Below the pieces are notes generated by a model. The model saw only the letters and a program-made list of their open reading frames with translations, was not told the DNA's origin and did no database searches. From Sphingomonas citri (GTDB lineage Bacteria > Pseudomonadota > Alphaproteobacteria > Sphingomonadales > Sphingomonadaceae), in contig NZ_JAHXZN010000001.1 in NCBI RefSeq assembly GCF_019429485.1, forward strand, positions 124,001 through 188,000: a DNA stretch of 64,000 bases, given 5' to 3'. The stretch's first letter is position 1. Each line of letters begins with the position of its first letter. Below are positions 46,557-55,692 of the stretch, in pieces. The translations under genes and the position numbers were made by a program.

Positions 46557-48800
46557 TTAGCGGCCGAGGTTCTTGAAGGAAAGCGTCAACAGGTAACTGT
46601 CGCCGCGACGGGCATCGCCGACGGTGCGATAGTCGCGCTTCCAGGTCAGGCCCAGTTCGAGACAATCGTCCTGATAGGCGACGCCCAGCCGATGGCGGAT
46701 CGGGGTGAAGCCGTCGGCCTGCGACAGCGGGTCCTCGGCGCGATCGGTGAGGTCGACCACCGCTGAGCCCCACAGCGACCAGAAGCGCGCGAAGGCGACG
46801 CGGCCGCCGGCGCGGACTTCTTCTCGGTCTTGCAGATCCTCCAGCTCGGTGATGTCGCGGTTGAGGCGGAGATAGCCGACACTGGCGTACGTACGGCGCG
46901 AGCCGACCGTGGCGTCGAGCTCGTTGCGGCGTACCGCGAAGTTGTCCTTGTCGAGCCGGTAGCGGTGCGTGAGCGTGACGAACTCGCCGATGCGCACGTT
47001 GGTGCGCCCGACGATGTCGGAGAAGCGGTCCGACAGGCCGGTGCCGTCGGGCAGGATGCTCGGTCGCGAGTTGAGGCGGTAGCTCTGGCCGACGTTGGTG
47101 GTGATCGCGACGCCGGGCAGGTCGAGCGACCAGTCGGCGCCATAGGTCACGCGGCTCGAATCCTCCCACCGGTCGTAACCGGGGAAGCGGTTGAGCGCGA
47201 ATAGGTTGGAGTCCTCGAGGTCGACCGCGCGCGCGTCCTCGTTGGGTACCTGGATGTTACGCGTGCGCGGCGTGGCGACGACCTGGACGCGCGGCGAGAA
47301 GCGCTGCAGCCCGCCGAACAGCTCGCCGACGAAGGGCCAGCGCACGTCTGCCGCGAGCGCGCCGATCGCGCGCGTCTGGAACCCCTCGATGCCGCGATAC
47401 TGGTCGACTGCGGTGGCGACCGTGTCGTCCGAGTTATAGGCGTCCCCGCGGGCATAAGCGGTCAGCGTCACTTCCTGACCCGCGACGGTGACCCCGCGCC
47501 AGTCCCAGCGCGCGCTGGCGAAGGCGCGCTGCGTGTCCTGGCCCGCCTTGCGCCCGACCGCGAGCGTGTTGAACTGGAGCTGCAGCACGCCGCCGAGCGG
47601 GGCGTCGGTGATGCGGCGGCGATAGTCCAGCTCGGGCAGCGCCACCGGTTGCATGCCCTGACGGTCGCCGACGCGCAGCGTCTGCACCGCCCAGCCGGCG
47701 AGCGAGAAATAGCTGTCTGTGTCGATCCGCTCGAGCGCGATCGTGGTGCGCAGCCGGTCGTCGTTGGAGATGTCGTAGCGGCGCAGGAAGGTGCGGTCGG
47801 TCACGATCCGCATCGAGCCCGAGATGCTCCAGTTGGGATCTAACTGGAAGCGTCCGCTGCCGTCTAGATAGCCGCGGAAGGCGCGGGTGGTGTCCGAGAT
47901 GAAGCCGCTTGAGAGGTCGTCGCTGCGCCGGCTGCTGGTGGCATAGCCCGCGATCGAATAGGCGCCGAGCTCGTTGACCGCGCTGTAGCGCGCCTCGAGC
48001 ATCGGCACCTCGGACGAGAAGAGGTGCGGCGCGATGACGAGCGAGCGGTTCGGGCCGAGGGCGAAGTTGACCGGCAGCACCAGCTCGGCGCCGTTGAGGC
48101 GGGTGAGGCCGATCGAGGGGGTGAGCAGGCCGCTGTCGTTGCTCTGCGCGATCGAGTGGCTGAAGCGCGGCAGCGAGGGGCTGGTCAGGCCGAAGAGGTG
48201 GAAGCGCGCGCCCTCGTACGAGACGCGTTGGCGGTCGGCGTCATAGGTCACCTTGACCGCGGTGATCTTCCACGCCGGCTCCTTCGGGCAGCCCTCCGAG
48301 TCGGTGACCGCGCAGGGAGAATAGACCGCATGGTCCAGATTGTAGATGCCGCTGGGCTCGCGCGTCCCCCGGACGGCGGCGAGCCGACCGCCCTGTTCGA
48401 GCACCACCAGCAGGTTGTCGACCATGCCGTCGCGCAGCGTATCGGTCAGCTCGATCGAGTCGCCGTAGGCGATGTCGCCCTCGGGATCGGTCACCGCGAC
48501 GTTGCCGGTCGCCACCACCTTGCCGGTCTTGCGGTTCCAGACCACCCGCTCGGCGCGCAGCCGGTCGGCGCCGCGCGTCATCCGCACCTCGCCGGTGGCC
48601 GTGACGATGTCGGCCTCGGTGTCATACTCTAGCGCGGCGGCGCTGAACTGGACCTGCTCGGTCTCGGTCGCGGCGGCCGGCGCGGGGGTCGCGACGGCGG
48701 AAGTCGCCGGCGCCGCGGGCGCGTCGGGTGCCTGCGCCGCGGCCGGGACGGCGGCGAGCAGCCACAGCGCGCCGCCGGCGAGAAGATCGTTACGCGTCAC
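46557..48800 (-). CDS. lptD: LPS-assembly protein LptD
   Basis: The 747-residue outer-membrane protein completes lipopolysaccharide transport by inserting LPS in the outer leaflet with LptE. It has a signal peptide (LLAGGALWLLAAVPAAAQA), a Pro/Ala-rich linker, and an OstA/LptA-like N-terminal domain (VQFSAAALEYDTEADIVTAT, residues ~48-150). A long beta-barrel follows, ending TLSFKNLGR with terminal aromatic pattern. Cys residues in YSPCAVTDSEGC and DDCLEL could form the inter-domain disulfides. The start is GTG 48800. It is divergent from pepA and heads the lptD-surA-pdxA-rsmA operon. Confidence 0.95.
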   Translation of the reverse strand: MTRNDLLAGGALWLLAAVPAAAQAPDAPAAPATSAVATPAPAAATETEQVQFSAAALEYDTEADIVTATGEVRMTRGADRLRAERVVWNRKTGKVVATGNVAVTDPEGDIAYGDSIELTDTLRDGMVDNLLVVLEQGGRLAAVRGTREPSGIYNLDHAVYSPCAVTDSEGCPKEPAWKITAVKVTYDADRQRVSYEGARFHLFGLTSPSLPRFSHSIAQSNDSGLLTPSIGLTRLNGAELVLPVNFALGPNRSLVIAPHLFSSEVPMLEARYSAVNELGAYSIAGYATSSRRSDDLSSGFISDTTRAFRGYLDGSGRFQLDPNWSISGSMRIVTDRTFLRRYDISNDDRLRTTIALERIDTDSYFSLAGWAVQTLRVGDRQGMQPVALPELDYRRRITDAPLGGVLQLQFNTLAVGRKAGQDTQRAFASARWDWRGVTVAGQEVTLTAYARGDAYNSDDTVATAVDQYRGIEGFQTRAIGALAADVRWPFVGELFGGLQRFSPRVQVVATPRTRNIQVPNEDARAVDLEDSNLFALNRFPGYDRWEDSSRVTYGADWSLDLPGVAITTNVGQSYRLNSRPSILPDGTGLSDRFSDIVGRTNVRIGEFVTLTHRYRLDKDNFAVRRNELDATVGSRRTYASVGYLRLNRDITELEDLQDREEVRAGGRVAFARFWSLWGSAVVDLTDRAEDPLSQADGFTPIRHRLGVAYQDDCLELGLTWKRDYRTVGDARRGDSYLLTLSFKNLGR

Positions 48801-48945
48801 GTCGCTTCCGTTGCACCCCCGCGCGCGCGGCCGGGATGGCGACGGCGCAACGCCGCCCTATCGCATCGCACAGGCGCGGCTGCAACGCTTTGCCAGTTCA
48901 CGCGCTCGGCCCTATTCAACGCGCATGATCGAGAAGGACAGTCGC

Positions 48946-50400
48946 ATGAAGATCGCGTTCGCCGCCACCCGCCCCGACACCGCCCTCGCCGCGGGCGAGG
49001 TGCTGGCGCTGCCGGTACAGAAGGGTGGCGGCACCGCCGGGCTGGTCGATGAGGCCGACCCGCTGCTCGCCGCGGCCGCCGCGGGCCAGCGCTTCGATGG
49101 CGAGGCGGGCAGCGTCGCCGAGCTGTTCGTCCCCGCGGAGGGCGGCGCACGGCGCGTTCTGCTCCTTGGGGTCGGAACTGGCGATGACGCCGGCTACGAG
49201 CGCGCCGGCGGCGCCCTGACGGCGCGGCTGCTCACCAGCGGAGTCACCGCCGCCGTGGCCGACCTCGGCGCCGCCGCGCCGCTGGCGGCGGCGCGCTTCG
49301 CGGCGGGCGCGGCGCAGCGCGCATGGCGCTTCGACGAGTATCGCACCAAGCTCGCGGACAAGCAGAAACCCAGCCTGGCCTCGCTCACGGTCGTGGGAAG
49401 CGACGCGGCGTGGCGCGACCGCGCCGCGGTGACCGACGGCGTCGCGCTCGCCCGCCTGCTCGCCACGCTGCCGCCCAACATCCTCTACCCGGAGACCTTC
49501 GTCGAGCGCGTGCTTTCCGCGGTTGACGGCCTCGGGCTGGAGGCGACGGTGCTGACTGAGGCGGAGATGCGCGACCTCGGCATGGGCGCGCTTCTCGGCG
49601 TCAGCCAGGGCTCGGCGCGCGACGCCCGCATCCTCGCGCTGCGCTGGACGGGGGCAGGCGAGGGCGCACCGCTCACCGCGCTGGTCGGGAAGGGTGTCAC
49701 CTTCGACACCGGCGGCATCTCGATCAAGCCGGCCGCCGGTATGGAGGACATGAAGTGGGACATGGGCGGCGCCGCGGCGGTGGCGGGCGCGATGCTCGCG
49801 CTGGCCAAGCGCGGCGCCAAGGCCAATGTCATCGGCGTGATGGGGCTGGTCGAGAACATGCCCGACGGCAACGCGCAACGGCCGGGTGACGTCGTTACCA
49901 CCATGTCGGGCCAGACCGTCGAGGTGATCAACACCGACGCGGAAGGGCGGCTGGTGCTGTGCGACTGCCTGACCTGGGTGCAGCGCGAGCACAAGCCGAC
50001 GCGGATCGTCGACCTCGCGACGCTGACCGGCGCGATGATCGTCAGCCTCGGCAACGAGTATGGCGGTCTCTTCAGCAACGACGACGCGCTGGCCGACGCG
50101 CTGCTCGCCGCCGGGCGCGCCTCGGGCGACCAACTGTGGCGCTTCCCGCTCGCCGACGCCTACGACCGGCTGATCGACTCGCCGATCGCCGACGTGAAGA
50201 ACGTCGGCCCGCGCGGCGCCGGCTCGATCACCGCGGCGCAGTTCCTCCAGCGCTTCGTCGAGACGGGCGTCGCCTGGGCGCACCTCGACATCGCTGGCAT
50301 GGTCTGGGCCGACAAGGACGGCCCAACCTGGGCCAAGGGCGCGACCGGCTATGGCGTGCGCGTGCTTGACCGCTTCGTCGCGGACGCCTGCGAGGCGTGA
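48946..50400 (+). CDS. pepA: leucyl aminopeptidase (M17)
   Basis: The 484-residue dinuclear metallo-aminopeptidase carries all ligands: Lys249 and Asp254 in GKGVTFDTGG, Asp272 in MKWDMGGAA, and Asp331/Glu333 in NTDAEGRLVL, with the bicarbonate-binding Arg335. It removes N-terminal residues from peptides; homologues can also bind DNA. ATG 48946 has AAGGA 7 nt upstream, better than the ATG at 48925. It is divergent from lptD and overlaps holC by 4 nt (GTGA). Confidence 0.97.
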   Translation: MKIAFAATRPDTALAAGEVLALPVQKGGGTAGLVDEADPLLAAAAAGQRFDGEAGSVAELFVPAEGGARRVLLLGVGTGDDAGYERAGGALTARLLTSGVTAAVADLGAAAPLAAARFAAGAAQRAWRFDEYRTKLADKQKPSLASLTVVGSDAAWRDRAAVTDGVALARLLATLPPNILYPETFVERVLSAVDGLGLEATVLTEAEMRDLGMGALLGVSQGSARDARILALRWTGAGEGAPLTALVGKGVTFDTGGISIKPAAGMEDMKWDMGGAAAVAGAMLALAKRGAKANVIGVMGLVENMPDGNAQRPGDVVTTMSGQTVEVINTDAEGRLVLCDCLTWVQREHKPTRIVDLATLTGAMIVSLGNEYGGLFSNDDALADALLAAGRASGDQLWRFPLADAYDRLIDSPIADVKNVGPRGAGSITAAQFLQRFVETGVAWAHLDIAGMVWADKDGPTWAKGATGYGVRVLDRFVADACEA

Positions 50401-50873
50401 GCGCGGTGGCGGGCGACCCGAGCGAGCGGACGGTGCAGGTGGACTTCTACCATCTGACCCGCATGCCGCTCGAGCGCGCGCTGCCGCAGGTGGCCGAGAA
50501 AGTGGTGGCGAACGGCGCGCGGCTGCTGATCGTCGCCGCCGAGGAGGCGCAGCGGCTGGCGCTCGATCGGCTGCTGTGGAGCTACACGCCCGCCAGTTTC
50601 CTGCCGCACGCGCGGCTGGGCGAGGGCGACGACCAGCGCCAGCCGGTGCTGATCGCGGAGACGCTCGATGCCGCCAACGGCGCGCGTCACGTCGCGCTGG
50701 TCGACGGGGAGTGGCGCGACGATGCGCTCGACTTCGATCGCGTGTTCCACTTCTTCGCCGAGGATCAGATCGCTCCCGCGCGCGCGGCATGGAAGGCGCT
50801 GGCGGAGCGCCCCGGCGTTGCGCGGCGCTACTGGAAACAGAACGAGAGCGGGCGCTGGGAGCAGGCGGCGTAG
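50397..50873 (+). CDS. holC: DNA polymerase III chi subunit
   Basis: This 158-residue protein matches HolC: VDFYHLTRMPLERALPQVAE at the N-terminus, GARLLIVAAEEAQRLALDRL, LWSYTPASFLPHA and HVALVDGEWRDDALDFDRVF. Chi links the clamp loader to single-strand binding protein during replication. The start is GTG 50397, overlapping the pepA stop. The pepA-holC pairing is widely conserved in proteobacteria, which supports the call. Confidence 0.94.
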   Translation: MSAVAGDPSERTVQVDFYHLTRMPLERALPQVAEKVVANGARLLIVAAEEAQRLALDRLLWSYTPASFLPHARLGEGDDQRQPVLIAETLDAANGARHVALVDGEWRDDALDFDRVFHFFAEDQIAPARAAWKALAERPGVARRYWKQNESGRWEQAA

Positions 50874-50947
50874 CGCTTGCCTCGCGCCGCGCCCCCGCCT
50901 AGGGGAGCGCCACTTCCCTTATCTATCAGCAGGAGCCCGTGACCGTC

Positions 50948-51370
50948 ATGGCCGCGAACCGTACCTTCTCGATCATCAAGCCCGACGCGACGCGTCGCAA
51001 CCTGACCGGCGCCGTCACCAAGATGCTGGAGGAGGCGGGGCTCCGCGTCGTCGCGTCCAAGCGCATCCAGATGACCAAGGAGCAGGCCGAGGGCTTCTAC
51101 GCCGTCCACAAGGAGCGGCCTTTCTTCGGTGACCTGGTCAGCTTCATGATCTCGGGTCCGGTGGTCGTCCAGGTGCTCGAGGGCGAGAACGCCGTACAGC
51201 GCAACCGCGACATCATGGGCGCGACCAACCCCGAGAACGCCGCCCCCGGCACGATCCGCAAGGAGCTGGCCGAGTCGATCGAGGCGAACTCGGTGCACGG
51301 TTCGGACTCTGACGAGAATGCCGCGATCGAGATCGCCTATTTCTTCAAGCCCGAAGAGATCGTCGGCTGA
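50948..51370 (+). CDS. ndk: nucleoside diphosphate kinase
   Basis: The 140-residue enzyme balances nucleoside triphosphates by a phospho-histidine relay. It shows [17 protein letters not shown], the nucleotide-binding [16 protein letters not shown] and the active-site His117 in [15 protein letters not shown] 50948 gives the usual N-terminus and length, although AGGAG lies 12 nt away; GTG 50939 is only 3 nt from it and would add three residues. It follows holC by 74 nt and precedes a GNAT gene with a 1-nt gap. Confidence 0.97.
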   Translation: MAANRTFSIIKPDATRRNLTGAVTKMLEEAGLRVVASKRIQMTKEQAEGFYAVHKERPFFGDLVSFMISGPVVVQVLEGENAVQRNRDIMGATNPENAAPGTIRKELAESIEANSVHGSDSDENAAIEIAYFFKPEEIVG

Positions 51371-51371
51371 G

Positions 51372-51896
51372 ATGACGACGTCGGCGTGGCGTCTGCGTCG
51401 CGCCGGGGCCGAGGATACGGACGCGCTCGCGCTGGTCGCGGGCGCGACCTTCCTCGAGGCGTTCGCGGGCGTGCTCGATGGCACGGACATCGTCGCCCAT
51501 GTTGGGCGCAATAGCAGCGCGGCGGCGTTCGCGCGCTATCTCGCCGCGGGCGCGATCGCGACGCTGGCCGAGATCGAGCCCGGCGCGGCGCCGGTGGGCT
51601 ACACGCTGCTGACCGCACCGGACCTGCCAGTGGCGCCGGAGCAGGGTGATATCGAGCTCAAGCGGATCTACGCGCTGGCGCCGTATCATGGCACAGGATT
51701 GGGCGCGGCACTGATCGCGCGAGCGCTCGTCGACGCGCTAGACATGAAATGCGCCCGTGTGCTGCTTGGCGTGTATGGCGGCAACCGGCGCGCGCATGCC
51801 TTCTACGAGAAGCACGGCTTCTCGGTGGTGGGCGAACGCCGCTTCCTGGTCGGCGCGACCTGGCACGATGATCGCGTCTACGGGCGGGCGGTGTAG
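51372..51896 (+). CDS. GNAT-family N-acetyltransferase
   Basis: The 174-residue protein has the GNAT fold: WRLRRAGAEDTDALALVAG at the N-terminus, IELKRIYALAPYHGTGLGAA containing the acetyl-CoA-binding Q/RxxGxG/A loop (here YHGTGLGAAL), and NRRAHAFYEKHGFSVVGER at the C-terminus. GNAT enzymes transfer acetyl from acetyl-CoA to amines; the substrate is not predictable. It starts 1 nt after the ndk stop and may depend on read-through translation. Confidence 0.9.
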   Translation: MTTSAWRLRRAGAEDTDALALVAGATFLEAFAGVLDGTDIVAHVGRNSSAAAFARYLAAGAIATLAEIEPGAAPVGYTLLTAPDLPVAPEQGDIELKRIYALAPYHGTGLGAALIARALVDALDMKCARVLLGVYGGNRRAHAFYEKHGFSVVGERRFLVGATWHDDRVYGRAV

Positions 51897-51949
51897 TGGG
51901 CGCTAGACCCCACGCAGGAGCGTGATCGCGGGCGTCACCCCCATCGAGT

Positions 51950-52044
51950 GACGTCCTCTGAACTACTCAGTATCCACCGTACCGCGAACACCTTGGCACC
52001 TGGGGGTGCGGACGGGTAAATCCTGAGACGAGCTCAGCATGACG
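51950..52044. repeat. worn family A repeat
   Basis: GTCCTCTGAACTACTCAG then TATCCACC forms a poor left arm. AAATCCTGAGACGAGCTCAG then CATGACG forms the right arm. The type resembles the copy at 23101. It lies between the convergent GNAT and purN genes. Lower confidence because several pairing positions are lost. Confidence 0.4.
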
Positions 52045-52097
52045 CTAGCGAGGAGAAATGGTCGTCATCTCTCACGGCCGTCCGCGCCCCGCGCCGC

Positions 52098-52679
52098 TCA
52101 ACCCTCCCGCCACGTTCCCTCGCGCACGAAGCGCGCCAGCACCTCGGGGTACAGCCGGTGCTCCGCCGACAGCACCCGCTCGGCGAGCGTATCGGGCGTG
52201 TCGCCCGGCTCGATCGGCACCTCCGCCTGTCCGAGCACCGCGCCGCCGTCGAGTTCCTCGGTGACGACATGGACCGAGCAGCCAGCGACCGCGTCACCCG
52301 CCGCGATCGCGCGCGCGTGCGTGTCGAGCCCCTTGTACTTGGGCAGCAGCGAGGGATGGATGTTGATGATCCTCCCGCGCCAGCGCGTGACGAGATCGTC
52401 CGACAGCAGGCGCATATACCCCGCCAGGGCGATCACCTCGACCCCTGCCTCGCGCAGCGCCGCGTCGAGCGCCGCCTCATAGGCAGGCTTGCCGATCCCG
52501 CGCGGCGACAGCGCGAAGGTCGCCAGCCCCTGCTCGCGCGCCCAGGCGAGCCCCGCCGCCTCGGGCTTGTCCGAGGCGACCAGCGCGATCTCATAGGCAT
52601 CGCCCGCCGCCGCGGCGAGCGAGCGCATGTTCGACCCCCGGCCCGAGACCAGCACCGCGACCCGCACCGTTGCACTCAT
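52098..52679 (-). CDS. purN: phosphoribosylglycinamide formyltransferase
   Basis: The 193-residue enzyme formylates GAR with 10-formyl-tetrahydrofolate in purine synthesis. Seen are [12 protein letters not shown], the folate/catalytic block [21 protein letters not shown] (Asn and His), and the catalytic Asp in [15 protein letters not shown] 52679 overlaps the purM stop (ATGA). The purM-purN order is conserved in proteobacteria. Confidence 0.97.
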   Translation of the reverse strand: MSATVRVAVLVSGRGSNMRSLAAAAGDAYEIALVASDKPEAAGLAWAREQGLATFALSPRGIGKPAYEAALDAALREAGVEVIALAGYMRLLSDDLVTRWRGRIINIHPSLLPKYKGLDTHARAIAAGDAVAGCSVHVVTEELDGGAVLGQAEVPIEPGDTPDTLAERVLSAEHRLYPEVLARFVREGTWREG

Positions 52680-53767
52680 GCGCGGTGGGTCGCGATCCAG
52701 TCGGCGCGCGCGCTCCACGTCTCGGTCGAGCCCGAGACGGTGCAGCCGCGCTCGCCCGCCTCAATCCGTCCGATCGCGTGGACCGTCTCGCCCGCCGCGC
52801 GTAGCGCCGCGGCGACGGCGTCGGCCTGATCCGCCGCGACCACCACCGCCATGCCGATGCCGCAGTTGAAGGTGCGCGCCATCTCCTCGGGCTCGATCGC
52901 GCCCTGCGCCTGCAGGAATGCCATCAGCCGCGGCTGCTCCCAGGCGTCGGCGTCGACCATCGCGTGCGTGCCGGCGGGCAGCACGCGCGGGATGTTCTCG
53001 AGCAACCCGCCGCCGGTGATATGCGCGAGGCCCTTGATCCGGTGCGCGCGCAGCAGCGGCAGCAGGCTCGCGACGTAGATACGCGTCGGGACCATCAGGT
53101 GATCGACCAGCAGCTTGTCGGGATCGAACAAGGCCGGTCGGTCGAGCTTCCACGCCTTGTCGACGGCGAGTCGACGCACCAGCGAGAAGCCGTTGGAGTG
53201 AACGCCCGACGAAGCGAGCCCGAGGATGACGTCGCCCGACGCGATCGTGGTGCCGGTGAGCACGTCGCCGCGCTCGACCGCGCCGACGCAGAAGCCGGCG
53301 AGATCATAATCACCCTCGGCGTACATGCCCGGCATCTCCGCGGTCTCGCCGCCGATCAGCGCGCAGCCGGCGATGCGGCAGCCCTCCGCGATCGAGGCGA
53401 CGACTCGCTCCGCGACCGTGGTGTCGAGCCGACCGGTCGCGTAATAGTCGAGGAAGAACAATGGCTCAGCGCCCTGCACGACGAGATCGTTGGCACACAT
53501 CGCCACAAGGTCGATGCCCACGCCCTCGTGCCGCTGCCACTCGATCGCGAGCTTCAGCTTGGTGCCGACCCCGTCATTGGCAGCGACCAGCAGCGGGTCG
53601 GTGAAGCCGGCCGCGCGCAGGTCGAAGAAGCCGCCGAAGCCGCCCAGGTCGGCGTCGGCGCCCGGCCGACGGGTCGCGCGGGCGAGCGGGGCGATGGCGC
53701 GAACCAGCGCGTTGCCGGCCGCGATCGAGACGCCGGCCTGCTCGTAGGTGTAACCTTCGTTGCTCAT
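52676..53767 (-). CDS. purM: phosphoribosylformylglycinamidine cyclo-ligase (AIR synthetase)
   Basis: The 363-residue ATP-dependent enzyme closes FGAM to AIR. It has [27 protein letters not shown] (glycine-rich ATP site), [58 protein letters not shown] and [16 protein letters not shown], all family signatures. ATG 53767 begins [12 protein letters not shown], the normal N-terminus. It is divergent from the DUF2066-like gene and overlaps purN. Confidence 0.97.
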   Translation of the reverse strand: MSNEGYTYEQAGVSIAAGNALVRAIAPLARATRRPGADADLGGFGGFFDLRAAGFTDPLLVAANDGVGTKLKLAIEWQRHEGVGIDLVAMCANDLVVQGAEPLFFLDYYATGRLDTTVAERVVASIAEGCRIAGCALIGGETAEMPGMYAEGDYDLAGFCVGAVERGDVLTGTTIASGDVILGLASSGVHSNGFSLVRRLAVDKAWKLDRPALFDPDKLLVDHLMVPTRIYVASLLPLLRAHRIKGLAHITGGGLLENIPRVLPAGTHAMVDADAWEQPRLMAFLQAQGAIEPEEMARTFNCGIGMAVVVAADQADAVAAALRAAGETVHAIGRIEAGERGCTVSGSTETWSARADWIATHRA

Positions 53768-53830
53768 GGCGACGCGCCTAGCCACATCGCGCTTGGATTT
53801 CCACGCCTGCTTCGCCAAAAGACGCGCGAC

Positions 53831-55075
53831 ATGCGCCGCCTCCCCGTCATCATCGCCGCCGTGGCCGCGAGCGCGCTCGGCGCCGCCGCGGTCGTCGCGC
53901 AGATCGAGGGCGGCGACCGTGGCGTCGCCGCCGTGGACAGTTCGGACGATTTCGAGGTCAGCGGCGTGCGCGTCGACGTCTCGGGGCCCAACGCCGAGGC
54001 GGCGCGGCTCGCCGGCTGGCGCGAGGCGCAGCGCAAGGGCTTCACTCAACTCGCGCAGCGGCTCGGCGCGGGCGAGCGGACGCTACCCGACGGCGCGCTC
54101 GACTCGATCGTGTCCAGCATCGTCGTCGAGCAGGAGCAGATCGGGCCCAACCGCTATCTCGCGCGACTCGGCCTGCTGTTCGACCGCGCGCGCACTGCGG
54201 CGCTGCTCGGCGTGTCGGCCTATGTCGAGCGTTCGCCGCCCTTCGTCGTCGTGCCGGTGCAATGGGCGACGGGGGTGGGCACCGCGTTCGAGCAGCGTAC
54301 GCTCTGGCAGGAAGCGTGGGCGCGCTTCCGCACCGGCGGCAGCACGATCGACTATGTACGGCCGAGCGGCACGGGGCCTGACCCGCTGCTGCTCAACGTC
54401 GGCGAGACGCAGCGCCCCGACCGCGGCTGGTGGCGCGCCGTGCTCGACCAATATGGCGCGAGCGACGTGCTGATGCCGACCGCGCGGCTGACGCGGCAGT
54501 GGCCGGGCGGGCCGGTGGTGGGCAGCTTCGAGGCGCGCTACGGCCCCGATCATCGTCTGCTGCGGGGCTTCACGCTGCGCGTTGGCAGCGCGCGCGGCAT
54601 ACCCGCGCTACTCGACGAGGCGGTGCGGCGACTGGACACCATCTACCAGGAGGCGTTGCGCGGCGGCGCGCTCGACCCGGACAGCGGGCTCAACCCGATC
54701 ATGCCCGAGGCGACGCCGACGCCGATCGATCTCACCGACACATTCGCCGACCTCACCGCGCCGACGGCGATCGCCAGCAGCATCACGGTGCAGTTCGACA
54801 CGCCCGACGCGGGCGCGGTGACCGGCACCGAGGGCGCGCTGCGCGGCGTCCCCGGCGTGAGCGCGGCGGCGACGACCAGCCTCGCGCTCGGCGGCGTCTC
54901 GCTGATGGCGGTGAGCTACGCCGGCACGCCCGAGTCCTTCCGTGCCGCGATGGAGGCGCGCGGCTGGCAGGTATTCGGCAGCGGCACGACGCTGCGGATC
55001 CGGCGCGCGCCGCCCGGTGCCGCGCCAACGCCGACCGAGCCCGCCGCCGCGCCGCCGCGCGGACCGGCGGGATGA
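53831..55075 (+). CDS. exported DUF2066-like protein upstream of hdaA
   Basis: The 414-residue protein has a signal peptide ([20 protein letters not shown]) and a mature region with [28 protein letters not shown] and [20 protein letters not shown]. This resembles the N-terminal region of DUF2066 proteins, which sit between purM and hda in gammaproteobacteria as here. A C-terminal segment ([20 protein letters not shown] to [13 protein letters not shown]) looks like a ferredoxin-like beta-alpha domain, followed by a Pro/Ala-rich tail. Function is unknown. It overlaps hdaA by 4 nt (ATGA). Family naming rests on position plus partial resemblance, so it is moderate. Confidence 0.7.
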   Translation: MRRLPVIIAAVAASALGAAAVVAQIEGGDRGVAAVDSSDDFEVSGVRVDVSGPNAEAARLAGWREAQRKGFTQLAQRLGAGERTLPDGALDSIVSSIVVEQEQIGPNRYLARLGLLFDRARTAALLGVSAYVERSPPFVVVPVQWATGVGTAFEQRTLWQEAWARFRTGGSTIDYVRPSGTGPDPLLLNVGETQRPDRGWWRAVLDQYGASDVLMPTARLTRQWPGGPVVGSFEARYGPDHRLLRGFTLRVGSARGIPALLDEAVRRLDTIYQEALRGGALDPDSGLNPIMPEATPTPIDLTDTFADLTAPTAIASSITVQFDTPDAGAVTGTEGALRGVPGVSAAATTSLALGGVSLMAVSYAGTPESFRAAMEARGWQVFGSGTTLRIRRAPPGAAPTPTEPAAAPPRGPAG

Positions 55076-55692
55076 GCCAGTTCGCGCTGCCGCTGGCGTT
55101 GCCCATCGACGCGCGCGACGCCGAGTTCCTCGTCACCGATTCCAACGCCGCCGCGGTGCGGCTGCTCGACCACTGGGCCACCTGGCCGGTGCGTACCGCG
55201 ATCATCGCCGGACCGCCGCGCTCGGGCCGCACGTTGCTAGGGCAGATCTTCGCCGCGCGCTCGGGCGGTCGTCTCATCGACGATGCCGAGACCCGCGACG
55301 AGGAGGCGCTGTTCCACGCCTGGAACCGCGCGCAGGACGAACGTCGCCCGCTGCTGCTGCTCGCCGCGGCGCTGCCGCCCGACTGGGCGATCGCGCTGCC
55401 CGACCTGCGCACGCGCCTCGCCGCCAGCCCGGCGGCGACGATCGGCGCGCCCGACGACGCGCTGGTGCGCGCGCTGTTCGAGCGGGGCTTCGCGCGCCGT
55501 CACCTCGACGCGCGACCCGACTTGATCGCCTGGCTCGCCGCGCGGGTCGAGCGGAGTCATGCCGCTGTCATCGATGCTATAGAGAGACTGGATCGCGCCG
55601 CACTGGCGGGTCGGCGCCGGTTGTCGATCCCGCTGGCGCGCGAAACCCTCCAGCCCGACGCGGCGTTCACCGCGCAGAGCGACCAGCAATGA
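55072..55692 (+). CDS. hdaA: DnaA regulatory inactivator (Hda/HdaA type)
   Basis: The 206-residue protein resembles the DnaA AAA+ core without the DNA-binding domain. It opens with QFALPLALP, a short motif like the clamp-binding peptide of Hda, then [17 protein letters not shown]. Walker A is [12 protein letters not shown], with Arg where Lys is usual, as also seen in E. coli Hda. RLIDDAE is the Walker B-like part, and [10 protein letters not shown] the sensor region. With the DNA-loaded clamp it stimulates ATP hydrolysis on DnaA and prevents re-initiation. It overlaps ppk by 4 nt. Confidence 0.85.
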   Translation: MSQFALPLALPIDARDAEFLVTDSNAAAVRLLDHWATWPVRTAIIAGPPRSGRTLLGQIFAARSGGRLIDDAETRDEEALFHAWNRAQDERRPLLLLAAALPPDWAIALPDLRTRLAASPAATIGAPDDALVRALFERGFARRHLDARPDLIAWLAARVERSHAAVIDAIERLDRAALAGRRRLSIPLARETLQPDAAFTAQSDQQ